Shown here: positions 31,651 through 40,037 of the stretch, in pieces
Layout: each line of letters begins with the position of its first letter
How positions within the stretch are numbered: the first letter of the stretch is position 1
DNA from: JADCGM01 sp943368345
GTDB lineage: Bacteria > Pseudomonadota > Alphaproteobacteria > Sphingomonadales > Sphingomonadaceae
Reading direction: 5' to 3'
Assembly (NCBI GenBank): GCA_943368345.1
Contig: CALRKY020000008.1
Span: 1-64,000, forward strand
DNA: 64,000 nucleotides
Made by a program: the position numbers and the translations under genes
The notes under the pieces: model-generated
The model's database searches: none
What the model was told of the DNA's origin: nothing
Seen by the model: the letters and a program-made list of their open reading frames with translations, nothing else

Positions 31651-33870
31651 ATGCCCCCCTTGCCCCACGGTCTACCCACCGTCGCTGATATCCTGAAGCT
31701 GATTGCCTCCTCGCCAACCCCTGTCGGCAAGCGCGAAATTGCCAAGGCGTTTGGCCTGCACGGGGCGGACAAGATCGCGCTGAAGGCGTTGCTGCGCGAT
31801 ATGGCGAATGACGGCGTGCTCGAGACGGGTGCCGGGCGGACATTCCACAAGGGCGGCGGGCTGCCGAAGGTTACCGTGCTGCGCGTCGTTGATGTTGCCG
31901 ACGGCACCTTTGCAACCCCGGATCGCTGGGACGCGGGCACCATTCCGCCAAAGGTCCGTATCGTCGAACGTGGAAAACATGCAGCGCTCGGGATTGGAGA
32001 CCGGGTGCTGGCGCGTATCGAGGAGGCGGGCTCCGGCTACCGCGCCCATGTGATGAAGGTGCTGCCGAAGTCTTCGGAGTTCATCCTTGGTATATTGCGG
32101 GACGAGGTGCGCGAGCACCGGGGTGGCAAGGAACGGTCGTGGCGGCTGGTCCCGGTCGACAAACGGGCTCGCAGCGATCTGGCGGTATCGGACATCGGCG
32201 AGGCCAAGGCCGGGGACTTGGTGCTGGCGGAGCCGCACGGCAGACCACCACGGCAATTCGCCAAGGTCATCGAGATTCTGGGTGACCCGTTCGCACCGAA
32301 AAGCTTTTCGCTCATTGCTATCCACGCCAAGGGCATTCCGCACCGGTTTCCTGACGGCGCCCTGACCGAAGCCGACAAGGCGGCGCATTTCCCGCTCGGT
32401 GACCGGGAGGATCTACGCCATCTGCCAATCCTCACCATCGATCCCGCCGATGCCCGCGATCATGATGATGCGGTCTGGGCCGAGGCGCGGGATGACGGCG
32501 GCTGGAACGCAGTTGTCGCGATTGCCGACGTATCCTGGTTCGTTCAGCCGGGGTCGGCGCTGGACCGGGAGGCGTATAAGCGCGGCAATTCGGTGTATTT
32601 CCCCGACCGGGTCGTTCCGATGCTGCCGGAGGCATTGTCCGCCGATGCCTGTTCGCTGGTGGAGGGCGTCGACCGGGGCGTGCTCGCCTGCCACCTCGTC
32701 ATCGCCCCCGATGGCGCGCTCTCGTCCTGGCGGTTCAGCCGCGCCGTGATCCGCTGCGTTGCCAATATCGCCTATGAGGAGGCGCAAGGGGCCATCGATG
32801 GCAAAATCCAGTCCCCATATACCGAAACCATCCTGAGGCCGCTGTGGGGCGCCTGGAGCGCGCTGGCGAGGGCACGGGAGAAGCGACATCCGCTGGAACT
32901 TGATCTGCCCGAACGACGGGTGGTTCTCGACGAGGCCGGCAAGATCGTCAGCATCGCGGTCCGGGAACGGCTCGACGCCCACCGCTTGATCGAAGATTTC
33001 ATGATCGCCGCCAATGTCGCGGCTGCAAAAGCGCTGGAAGCAAAGCGCACCTCCTGCATGTACCGGGTCCACGAACCACCGGGGCGGGAGAAGCTGGTGG
33101 CGCTGAAGGACTATGTCGCGACCTTCGACATTGAATTCGCGCTGGGGCAGGTGATCCGCCCGGAAACATTCAACCATCTGCTCGCCCGTGTTGGCGACCG
33201 GCCCGAACGGCCGCAGATCATGGAACAGGTGCTCCGAACCCAGACGCAGGCCTATTATTCGCCGGACAACAAAGGGCATTTCGGTCTGGCACTGGGCAGC
33301 TATGGCCATTTCACCTCGCCAATCCGGCGCTATTCCGATCTCGTCGTCCACCGCGCGCTGGTGCGAGCCTATAAGCTCGGCGACGGCGGCCTGTCGGATG
33401 AAGAAAATGCCAAAATGGTGGCGACCGGGGAGCATATTTCGCTAACCGAACGGCGGGCGATGGAGGCGGAGCGCGATACCATCGACCGCTATGTCGCCGC
33501 TTTCCTGTCTACCAGAGTCGGCGAAATCGTCCCGACCCGGATCACCGGCACGGCAAAGTTCGGTTTCTTTGCGACGGTGGAAGGCATCGGCGGCGATGGG
33601 CTGGTGCCGGTTTCAACCCTCGGAGCTGAGCGGTTCATCTTTGATGAGACGACCAAGATATTGGAGGGCATCGAAACCGGCACGGCATTCTCCCCCGGCA
33701 TGCGGCTTGACCTGCGGCTGGCGGAGGCCAATCCGATCACCGGTGGTCTGCGCTTTGAACTGCCGGATGCAAGCGCCGCCGACCGCCGCCCACACCGCGA
33801 ACGGCATGACCGCACCCGCCCGAAACGCGGTGGCCCGCCCAAAGGTGTACGGTTGGGACGGAAACGCTGA
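31651..33870 (+). CDS. rnr: Ribonuclease R
   Basis: A 739-residue 3'-to-5' exoribonuclease that degrades structured RNA. A winged-helix start (GLPTVADILKLI, GKREIAKAFGL) is followed by cold-shock domains, the RNB catalytic domain with the metal-binding aspartates in TIDPADARDHDDAVW, and the HFTSPIRRYSDLVVHRAL segment. An S1 domain follows (GEIVPTRITGTAKFGFFATV) and a basic tail rich in Arg, Pro and Gly. Its neighbours topA and dprA are a common alphaproteobacterial grouping. Confidence 0.96.
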   Translation: MPPLPHGLPTVADILKLIASSPTPVGKREIAKAFGLHGADKIALKALLRDMANDGVLETGAGRTFHKGGGLPKVTVLRVVDVADGTFATPDRWDAGTIPPKVRIVERGKHAALGIGDRVLARIEEAGSGYRAHVMKVLPKSSEFILGILRDEVREHRGGKERSWRLVPVDKRARSDLAVSDIGEAKAGDLVLAEPHGRPPRQFAKVIEILGDPFAPKSFSLIAIHAKGIPHRFPDGALTEADKAAHFPLGDREDLRHLPILTIDPADARDHDDAVWAEARDDGGWNAVVAIADVSWFVQPGSALDREAYKRGNSVYFPDRVVPMLPEALSADACSLVEGVDRGVLACHLVIAPDGALSSWRFSRAVIRCVANIAYEEAQGAIDGKIQSPYTETILRPLWGAWSALARAREKRHPLELDLPERRVVLDEAGKIVSIAVRERLDAHRLIEDFMIAANVAAAKALEAKRTSCMYRVHEPPGREKLVALKDYVATFDIEFALGQVIRPETFNHLLARVGDRPERPQIMEQVLRTQTQAYYSPDNKGHFGLALGSYGHFTSPIRRYSDLVVHRALVRAYKLGDGGLSDEENAKMVATGEHISLTERRAMEAERDTIDRYVAAFLSTRVGEIVPTRITGTAKFGFFATVEGIGGDGLVPVSTLGAERFIFDETTKILEGIETGTAFSPGMRLDLRLAEANPITGGLRFELPDASAADRRPHRERHDRTRPKRGGPPKGVRLGRKR

Positions 33871-33902
33871 TAACATAGCAACCAGTCAGAGGTGGAGCCG
33901 AC

Positions 33903-34823
33903 ATGACCGATACACCGCGCGTGACCCAGCAGATGGTCGATCTCTATGATGCCTACACCCATGTGACGCTCGACCGGCGTGGATTGATGAGCGGGCTGGC
34001 ACGTCTGGCGGGCGGTACGACGGCGGCACTCGCGGTGCTGCCGCTGATTGAAGCGAATGCTGCGCAGGCCGCTATCATTGCCGACGACGATGCCCGCTTG
34101 GTCTCCGAAATGGTGGAATGGCCGGGTGCTGGCGGCGTTACCATGAAGGGCTATCTGGTGCGGCTCGCCGGTCGGGCGAAACGGCGGCCAGCGGTGATCG
34201 TGATCCACGAAAACCGGGGCCTGACGCCGCATATCCGGGATGTGGCCCGTCGGACGGCCCTCGCCGGATTTACCGCCCTTGCCCCGGATTTTCTGTCGCC
34301 TTCGGGTGGGACGCCAAGTGATGAAGATGCGGCACGCGCGGCGATTGGCAAGCTCGACCGTCCGGCAGCCGTCGCCAACGCCGTTGCGACCGTCGCCTTC
34401 CTGCGATCCCACAAACTGTCGACCGGCAAACTCGGCGCGGTCGGGTTTTGCTGGGGCGGCGGAATGACCAACCAGCTTGCGGTTGCTGCCGGCAAAGACC
34501 TGAAGGCCGCTGTGCCCTTCTATGGGCCCGCGCCCGAACCAGCGGCGGTCCCGGCCATCAAGGCAGCGGTTCAGGCCCATTATGCGGGGCTGGACACCCG
34601 CATCAATGCCGGAATCCCGGCCTTTGAAGCGGCGCTGAAGGCCGCGGGCACCCGCCACGAAATCCACATCTATGACGGGGTGAACCACGCCTTCCACAAT
34701 GACGGATCAGCTGCCCGCTATGACAAGACCGCCGCAGACCTGGCCTGGGGCCGGACGATCGATTGGTTCAAGGCGAAACTCCGGGACCAAACAGCTAATT
34801 TTCCCAACGTGGAGCTTTCGTGA
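33903..34823 (+). CDS. Exported dienelactone hydrolase family protein
   Basis: A 306-residue alpha/beta-hydrolase. A twin-arginine-like signal (LDRRGLMSGLARLAGG, then a hydrophobic stretch to about residue 55) suggests Tat export. The catalytic domain has the Cys nucleophile in GAVGFCWGGGMTN, the conserved IHENRGLTPHIRDVARR segment and the histidine in DGVNHAFHND. Related enzymes hydrolyse lactones or esters; the substrate is not evident. GGTGGAG lies at a good distance before the ATG. It follows rnr by 32 bases. Confidence 0.9.
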   Translation: MTDTPRVTQQMVDLYDAYTHVTLDRRGLMSGLARLAGGTTAALAVLPLIEANAAQAAIIADDDARLVSEMVEWPGAGGVTMKGYLVRLAGRAKRRPAVIVIHENRGLTPHIRDVARRTALAGFTALAPDFLSPSGGTPSDEDAARAAIGKLDRPAAVANAVATVAFLRSHKLSTGKLGAVGFCWGGGMTNQLAVAAGKDLKAAVPFYGPAPEPAAVPAIKAAVQAHYAGLDTRINAGIPAFEAALKAAGTRHEIHIYDGVNHAFHNDGSAARYDKTAADLAWGRTIDWFKAKLRDQTANFPNVELS

Positions 34824-34844
34824 AATCGTCTTTCTGGAATCGTG

Positions 34845-34858
34845 TGTCGTTAACGACA
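34845..34858. promoter_or_regulatory. Perfect 14-bp palindrome
   Basis: TGTCGTTAACGACA reads the same on both strands. It lies 21 bases after the hydrolase stop and about 220 bases before comM. It may be a dimeric regulator site; the central GTTAAC also resembles the CtrA half-site seen upstream of ctrA. Confidence 0.4.
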
Positions 34859-35003
34859 TAGGCGTAGTGGAAGCGCCGTCGTTGCCCGTGATGGGCGCGG
34901 ATACGGTCCTGAAACCTCACAACTGCAACAGCTGAAGCGAGTCCGTCGCAAACCCTGCCACATAAATTCGGGATCGCTACAACAACATCTCTGTCCTACG
35001 TCA

Positions 35004-35022
35004 CCCGTCCGGTTGGCCGGGT
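35004..35022. repeat. Copy of the CCCGTCCGGTTGGCCGGGT module
   Basis: This 19-base string is identical to positions 13007-13025 and differs by only two bases from the core of the hppA terminator (15069-15087). Here it lacks the A5/T5 tract, so it is not an obvious terminator. It lies in the leader region of comM. Confidence 0.45.
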
Positions 35023-35079
35023 TGGTGGGGGTGGGGGACAGCCTAGAGTTGGGCTTTGGGGTGCAAGCGGGGTTGGCGG

Positions 35080-36588
35080 ATGGTCGCGCATGTGGCGACG
35101 GTGGCGTTTCTGGGGCTGGAGGCGCGCACGGTTGATGTCCAGGTGCAGGTCGCACCGGGGCAGCATGCCTTCAATGTCGTCGGGCTGCCCGACAAGGCGG
35201 TCAACGAATCGAAGGAGCGGGTGCGCGCGACGCTCGCGGCCATCGGGCTTGCGCTGCCGTTCCACCGGATCACCGTCAACCTGTCCCCCGCCGACCTGCC
35301 CAAGGAGGGGTCACACTATGATCTTGCGATTGCGCTCGGGCTGCTCGGCGCCATGGGTGTGGTCGATGCCGAGTCGCTGGCGGCCTATGTGGTGGTCGGC
35401 GAGTTGGGGCTGGACGGACGACTGACGCCGGTTCCCGGCGTCCTGCTCGCCGCCCTGCACGCGTCCGCCAATGATCTGGGACTGATTTGCCCGGCGGTGC
35501 AGGGACCGGAGGCCGCCTGGGCCGGACGGATCGAGGTGGTGGCCGCCCCTGATCTTCTGGCTTTGCTCAATCACCTGAAAGGCGTGCAGGTGCTGGCGGC
35601 ACCGATAAGAGCGGTTGCGGATACCGTTTGGCATGGGCCGGACCTTTCGGAGGTCAAGGGTCAGGAAACCGCGAAGCGGGCGCTGGAGATCGCAGCAGCC
35701 GGGGGACACAATCTGTTGATGACCGGTCCGCCGGGGGCGGGCAAATCTCTGCTCGCCGCCTGCCTTCCCGGAATATTGCCCGATCTGACACCGGAAGAAG
35801 CATTGGAAGTCTCGATGGTCGCCTCCATCGCCGGGACACTGGAAGGCGGGCGACTGCTGCGGAAACGCCCTTACCGCGCCCCGCATCATTCCGCATCAAT
35901 GCCCGCACTCGTCGGTGGCGGTTCCAAGGCGCGTCCGGGCGAAGTCAGCCTCGCCCATCTCGGCGTGCTGTTCCTTGACGAACTACCCGAATTCAACCGC
36001 CCGGTGCTCGACGGACTGCGGCAGCCGCTGGAAACCGGGACCATCATCATCGCCCGCGCCGCGGCCCATGTGCAATATCCGGCCCGCATCCAACTGATTG
36101 CCGCGATGAACCCATGCCGCTGCGGCCACTTGGGGGACGCGTCGCTCGCCTGCGCCCGCGCACCACGCTGCGCCGCCGACTATCAGGCGCGGGTGTCCGG
36201 CCCCTTGCTGGACCGCATCGACCTGCACGTCGATGTGCTTGCGGTCAGCGCTGCCGACCTGACCTTGCCGCCGCCAGCCGAAACCTCGGCCGATGTGGCA
36301 CGGCGGGTAGCGGCGGCGCGCGCTATTCAGACGGCGAGGTACGGCGCAGGCGGGCCACGAACCAATGCCGAGGCTGATGGCAAGTTGCTGGAGGCCGCCG
36401 CAACCCCCGATGATCCAGGCCGCCGACTATTGGCACAGGCCGCAGAGGCAATGCGGTTGTCGGCGCGCGGCTATCACCGGGTGTTGCGGGTGGCACGGAC
36501 GCTCGCCGACCTGTCCGGTCAGGAAACAGTCGGCCGGGTCCACATCGCCGAAGCGCTCAGCTACCGGAGGCGTGCGCCGGTGAATTGA
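35080..36588 (+). CDS. comM: YifB/ComM family AAA+ ATPase
   Basis: A 502-residue Mg-chelatase-like helicase; in naturally transforming bacteria ComM promotes branch migration during recombination. An N-terminal Lon-like fold (VNLSPADLPKEGSHYDLAIA) is followed by the AAA+ module: Walker A LMTGPPGAGKSLLA, Walker B VLFLDELPEF, and the Cys-containing insertion MNPCRCGHLGD with CARAP-RC. The C-terminal helical domain includes ARGYHRVLRVARTLADLSG. ATG 35080 begins the conserved MVAHVATVAFLGLEA. A hairpin followed by T4 lies after the stop. Confidence 0.94.
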   Translation: MVAHVATVAFLGLEARTVDVQVQVAPGQHAFNVVGLPDKAVNESKERVRATLAAIGLALPFHRITVNLSPADLPKEGSHYDLAIALGLLGAMGVVDAESLAAYVVVGELGLDGRLTPVPGVLLAALHASANDLGLICPAVQGPEAAWAGRIEVVAAPDLLALLNHLKGVQVLAAPIRAVADTVWHGPDLSEVKGQETAKRALEIAAAGGHNLLMTGPPGAGKSLLAACLPGILPDLTPEEALEVSMVASIAGTLEGGRLLRKRPYRAPHHSASMPALVGGGSKARPGEVSLAHLGVLFLDELPEFNRPVLDGLRQPLETGTIIIARAAAHVQYPARIQLIAAMNPCRCGHLGDASLACARAPRCAADYQARVSGPLLDRIDLHVDVLAVSAADLTLPPPAETSADVARRVAAARAIQTARYGAGGPRTNAEADGKLLEAAATPDDPGRRLLAQAAEAMRLSARGYHRVLRVARTLADLSGQETVGRVHIAEALSYRRRAPVN

Positions 36589-36604
36589 TCGGCACGTCCT
36601 TGCC

Positions 36605-36631
36605 CGGGCGAATGTTCAAATCGCCCGTTTT
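36605..36631 (+). terminator. Intrinsic terminator downstream of comM
   Basis: CGGGCGA (36605-36611) pairs with TCGCCCG (36621-36627) around nine bases and is followed by TTTT. It lies 16 bases past the comM stop and overlaps the last codons of the convergent HD-domain gene. Confidence 0.65.
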
Positions 36632-37161
36632 GGGCTGCTGAATACCCGGGTGACTTCTGGTTCGAAGCTTTCCAGGCTGTCGATATCAAAGCCCGGATCA
36701 AAGGCCGGGGCGTCCCAGCGGTCGACCAGCTTTTCGGCGGTGGCATACCAGCTTTCCCCGATGAACCTGTCGCGCATCGTCGTCGGTTTGCCGAAATTAT
36801 CGTAATAATAGCGCCCCTGGAAATCCTGGTGCCAGTAGACTGCATGATACAGGTCATCGCTGACATAGGGCTTCAGGATCTCAGCGGCGATTGGCCCGTG
36901 ATTGGGAATGCTCATCAGCTTGCCAATATCGTGGCAGAGCGCGGACACAATCTCCTCGTCATTCGCACCGTCCCGGCGGGCGAGCGTCGCGGTCATAAGG
37001 CAATGGGTCAGCTGATTGGCAGCAAAGCCGACGACTATCGGTTCCAGCCGCCGCATCGAATCCATGATCTGGAGCGCGGCCACCGACTTCTGGTGGACCA
37101 TATGCTCCCGTGCGATATGGCCCCAATCCTCGGCGGTGCCTTCAAGCATGGTGGTGAACAT
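36616..37161 (-). CDS. HD-domain protein
   Basis: A 181-residue metal-dependent HD-fold protein, probably a phosphohydrolase or oxygenase-like enzyme. The motif is HCLMTATLARRD, then SALCHDIGKLM (H...HD), with later histidines in IPNHGPIAAEIL and AVYWHQDFQGRYY and a downstream aspartate. No signal peptide is visible. ATG 37161 is preferred over the adjacent ATG because GGGAGG then lies five bases upstream. It is the last gene of the acyl-CoA operon and overlaps the putative comM terminator. The substrate is unknown. Confidence 0.85.
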   Translation of the reverse strand: MFTTMLEGTAEDWGHIAREHMVHQKSVAALQIMDSMRRLEPIVVGFAANQLTHCLMTATLARRDGANDEEIVSALCHDIGKLMSIPNHGPIAAEILKPYVSDDLYHAVYWHQDFQGRYYYDNFGKPTTMRDRFIGESWYATAEKLVDRWDAPAFDPGFDIDSLESFEPEVTRVFSSPKRAI

Positions 37162-37180
37162 CATTGCCTCCCTTGTGGGC

Positions 37181-38896
37181 CTAGCTGGCCGCAAACACTG
37201 CGCGATAGTGCCCGCGCAGGCTGACTTTGTCGATCTTGGCCGACCCGAGCTTGGGCAGCGGGTCGGCGGACAGCCACAATTTCACCGGAACCTTGAACGC
37301 GGCCAGCGTTTCCCGGGTGAAGTCGATCAGCGCGGCTGGGTCGATCTGTTCGCCGTCCTTCAGATGGACGACGGCACCGACCAGTTCTCCCAGCCGTTCG
37401 TCGGGCAGGCCGAACACGCTCGCTTCGGCAACGGCGGGATGGCGGTAAATCGCCTCCTCCACCTCCTGGCAGGAAATATTTTCGCCGCCGCGGATGATGA
37501 TGTCCTTCTTGCGGTCGACGATGAACAGATAGCCGTCTTCATCGATCCGCCCAAGGTCACCGGTGTGGAACCAGCCATTGGCCTTGAAGGCGGCTTCGGT
37601 CGCCTCCGGGCGTCCCCAATAGCCCCGGACACAGCACGAACTGCGGATGCAAACCTCTCCGACCTGATCGACTCCCAATTCACGGCCATCGTCATCGGCA
37701 ATCTTCAGCTCGACGAGCGGCTTGGAGGCGCGGCCCGTGGAGGAGGGTTTGCGGCGGTAATTATCACGCAGATTGCCGGCTCCGACCCCGTTGGTCTCGG
37801 TCAGCCCATAGCCGATGGCCGGGGACTTGCCCGGGAAGGCGGCGATCAGCCGCTCGACATGTTCCGCCGGACGTGGCGCACCGCCACCAGCGATGTCGAC
37901 CAGCGTCGACAGGTCATATTTGTCACGGTCAGGGTGCTGCATGAGTTCGAGCGACATGGTCGGCACCCCGACGAAATAGGTCGCGCCCTCCTTCTCGATC
38001 AGGCGCAGCGCCTCGCCCGCATCCCATTTGTGCATGATCACCATCTTGCGGGCGATGGCGACCGACACCAGCAGCACCGGCACCGACCCGGTGATGTGAA
38101 ACAGCGGCACATTCAGCAGCATTACCTGCTGCGCCGGGAGTTCACCCCCGGCAGCCTGATGCAGCTGCAACATCGCAAGGCCGGTGACGAGATAGTTCAT
38201 CGCGCCGTGGACCAACGCCCGGTGGGTCGATACCGCGCCCTTGGGATTGCCGGTCGAACCCGACGTGTACATGATCGTCGCATCATCCTCGGGACCGATG
38301 GGACCCAGCTGCCAAGGCACGGCGGGAGCCCCTTCCAGGATCGACTCCAAAGTCGGAACCCCGAGCTGCTTCGCAACATCCGGCGCAGTCCGAACCGCGA
38401 CGACGGGAACATGAAAATCGGCGAGCGTGTGCAGCCGCCGCGCGCGCTCCTCGTCGGCGATGATCAGCCGTGCGCCGGAATCGGCGATGCCGTAACGCAT
38501 TTCCTCCGGCTGCCACCAGGCGTTCATTGGGACAACCACCGCACCAAGGTGCAGCAGGCCCATGAAGGCCGAAATCCACTCCGGATAGTTGCGCATGGCA
38601 ATCGCGACCCGATCGCCCTTGGCGATGCCGTAGCGCGCCTGAATGGCAGCGGCCATCGCCAGACCCGCGTCGTAAATCTGGCCCATGGTGAAGCGTTCAT
38701 CGCGGTAGATGACAAATTCCTTGTCGCGCTGGGTCATCGCGAAAAAGGCGTTATACTCCCGCATCGACGGCGGTGCGTTCTTGAACACCGGCAGCGATGC
38801 GCCGCGAATATCGACATTGGTCACTTCAAATTGCCCGCCGGGCGCACACAGCGCCGCAATGGTGGTGTCAATCGCCAGATCCGCTTCCGTCAGCAT
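37181..38896 (-). CDS. Class I adenylate-forming acyl-CoA ligase
   Basis: A 571-residue AMP-dependent synthetase that activates a carboxylic acid to acyl-CoA. The P-loop is IMYTSGSTGNPKGAVSTHR; YGLTETNGVG, WFHTGDLGRIDEDGYLFIVDRKKD and the C-terminal catalytic lysine in LPKLGSAKIDKVSL are all present. The substrate cannot be told from the motifs; medium- or long-chain or ring-derived acids are possible. ATG 38896 overlaps the stop region of the upstream acyl-CoA dehydrogenase, so translation is coupled. With two dehydrogenases it forms a fatty-acid or side-chain degradation operon. Confidence 0.93.
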   Translation of the reverse strand: MLTEADLAIDTTIAALCAPGGQFEVTNVDIRGASLPVFKNAPPSMREYNAFFAMTQRDKEFVIYRDERFTMGQIYDAGLAMAAAIQARYGIAKGDRVAIAMRNYPEWISAFMGLLHLGAVVVPMNAWWQPEEMRYGIADSGARLIIADEERARRLHTLADFHVPVVAVRTAPDVAKQLGVPTLESILEGAPAVPWQLGPIGPEDDATIMYTSGSTGNPKGAVSTHRALVHGAMNYLVTGLAMLQLHQAAGGELPAQQVMLLNVPLFHITGSVPVLLVSVAIARKMVIMHKWDAGEALRLIEKEGATYFVGVPTMSLELMQHPDRDKYDLSTLVDIAGGGAPRPAEHVERLIAAFPGKSPAIGYGLTETNGVGAGNLRDNYRRKPSSTGRASKPLVELKIADDDGRELGVDQVGEVCIRSSCCVRGYWGRPEATEAAFKANGWFHTGDLGRIDEDGYLFIVDRKKDIIIRGGENISCQEVEEAIYRHPAVAEASVFGLPDERLGELVGAVVHLKDGEQIDPAALIDFTRETLAAFKVPVKLWLSADPLPKLGSAKIDKVSLRGHYRAVFAAS

Positions 38897-38897
38897 A

Positions 38898-40034
38898 TCA
38901 ATACCCCATGATCCGGGCGAGCCGGTCGCCGTGAAACGCCGCGTCGCCAAAGGTTTCGGCGGCGGCGCGTGCGCGCTTCATGTAAAAGCCGATGTCAAAG
39001 GCATCGGTCATGCCAATTCCGCCGTGCATCTGCACCGCTTCGTTGGTCGCCAGTTTTGCGACTTCGCCCGCCTTTGCCTTGGCGAGCGACGCAAACATCG
39101 GCCCGGTCGCATCACCCGCATCCAGCGCCTGCAAGGCGCGAAGCGTTGCCGACCGGACCAGCTCAACCTCGCAGAACAGATGCGCGGCCCGGTGCTGGAG
39201 TGCCTGGAATGTACCGATCTTCTGCCCGAATTGTTCGCGCTGCTTCAGATAATCGACGGTCTGGGTGAAGCTCTCGGTCGAAACGCCGAGCATTTCGGCG
39301 GCAAGGCAGGCGCGTCCAGCGTCCAGCACCCGTTCGATCACTGCCCAGCCACCGCCAATCTCGCCAATCACGTCGGCACCATCGACCTGCACGCCGTCCA
39401 GCTTGATCTGCGCGGCGTTGCGGCTGTCGACCAATATTGTGCGCTCCGTCGCAACACCGGCGTCCTTGGGATCAACCATGAACAGAGTGAGGCCGTCCTT
39501 GCTGTCGACATCGCCCGACGTGCGGGCCACCACGATCAGCTTGTCGGCGACATGACCGTCGAGCACAAAATTTTTGGTCCCGGTCAGCCGGAAACCGTTG
39601 CCCGATGGTTCGGCACGGGTTTCAACATGTGCTGGGGAATGGCGCGACCGTTCGTCCAGGGCGACCGCAATCACCGCATCGCCCGCTGCAATGCGCGGCA
39701 AATGCGCGGCCTGCTGATCCGCCGATGCCGCGCCGAGCGCAGTTACCGCCAGCACCGATGTGGACAGGAACGGGGTCGATGACAGATTGCGCCCGATCGC
39801 CTCCTGCACCAATCCGGCGGCGACATGGCCAAGCCCAACCCCGCCCTGCGCCTCGGGGATCAGAATGCCGGCAAAGCCCATTTCGGCCATCGCCTTCCAC
39901 AATTCCCGGGAAAAGCCGACCTCGTCGCGGGCATCCCGCAATCGCCGCAGATCGGAGACGGGTGCGTGTTCGGCAAAAAAGCCGTCGGCGCTGTCACGGA
40001 TCATTGCCTGTTCTTCGGTTAATACCAATGGCAC
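38898..40034 (-). CDS. Acyl-CoA dehydrogenase, subunit-like
   Basis: A 378-residue FAD enzyme-like protein. The N-terminal helical domain includes LTEEQAMIRDSADGFF and EMGFAGILIPEAQGGVG; the middle is a beta-domain with VDSRNAAQIKLDGVQV; the C-terminal helical domain has REQFGQKIGTFQALQH and NEAVQMHGGIGMTDAFDIGFYMKR. It is rather divergent in the N-terminal half. The gene lies three bases from another acyl-CoA dehydrogenase gene, so the two may form an alpha2-beta2 complex as shown for steroid-catabolic FadE pairs. The start is GTG. Confidence 0.92.
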   Translation of the reverse strand: MPLVLTEEQAMIRDSADGFFAEHAPVSDLRRLRDARDEVGFSRELWKAMAEMGFAGILIPEAQGGVGLGHVAAGLVQEAIGRNLSSTPFLSTSVLAVTALGAASADQQAAHLPRIAAGDAVIAVALDERSRHSPAHVETRAEPSGNGFRLTGTKNFVLDGHVADKLIVVARTSGDVDSKDGLTLFMVDPKDAGVATERTILVDSRNAAQIKLDGVQVDGADVIGEIGGGWAVIERVLDAGRACLAAEMLGVSTESFTQTVDYLKQREQFGQKIGTFQALQHRAAHLFCEVELVRSATLRALQALDAGDATGPMFASLAKAKAGEVAKLATNEAVQMHGGIGMTDAFDIGFYMKRARAAAETFGDAAFHGDRLARIMGY

Positions 40035-40037
40035 TGG

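Noticed and set aside
34850..35155. 101-residue open frame on the minus strand before comM
   Set aside because: Cys/Pro/Arg-rich, overlaps the comM start, and has no ribosome-binding site or family resemblance.
37016..38911. 631-residue open frame on the plus strand
   Set aside because: Antisense to the CoA ligase, which has all family motifs; no domain is recognisable in the plus-strand frame.
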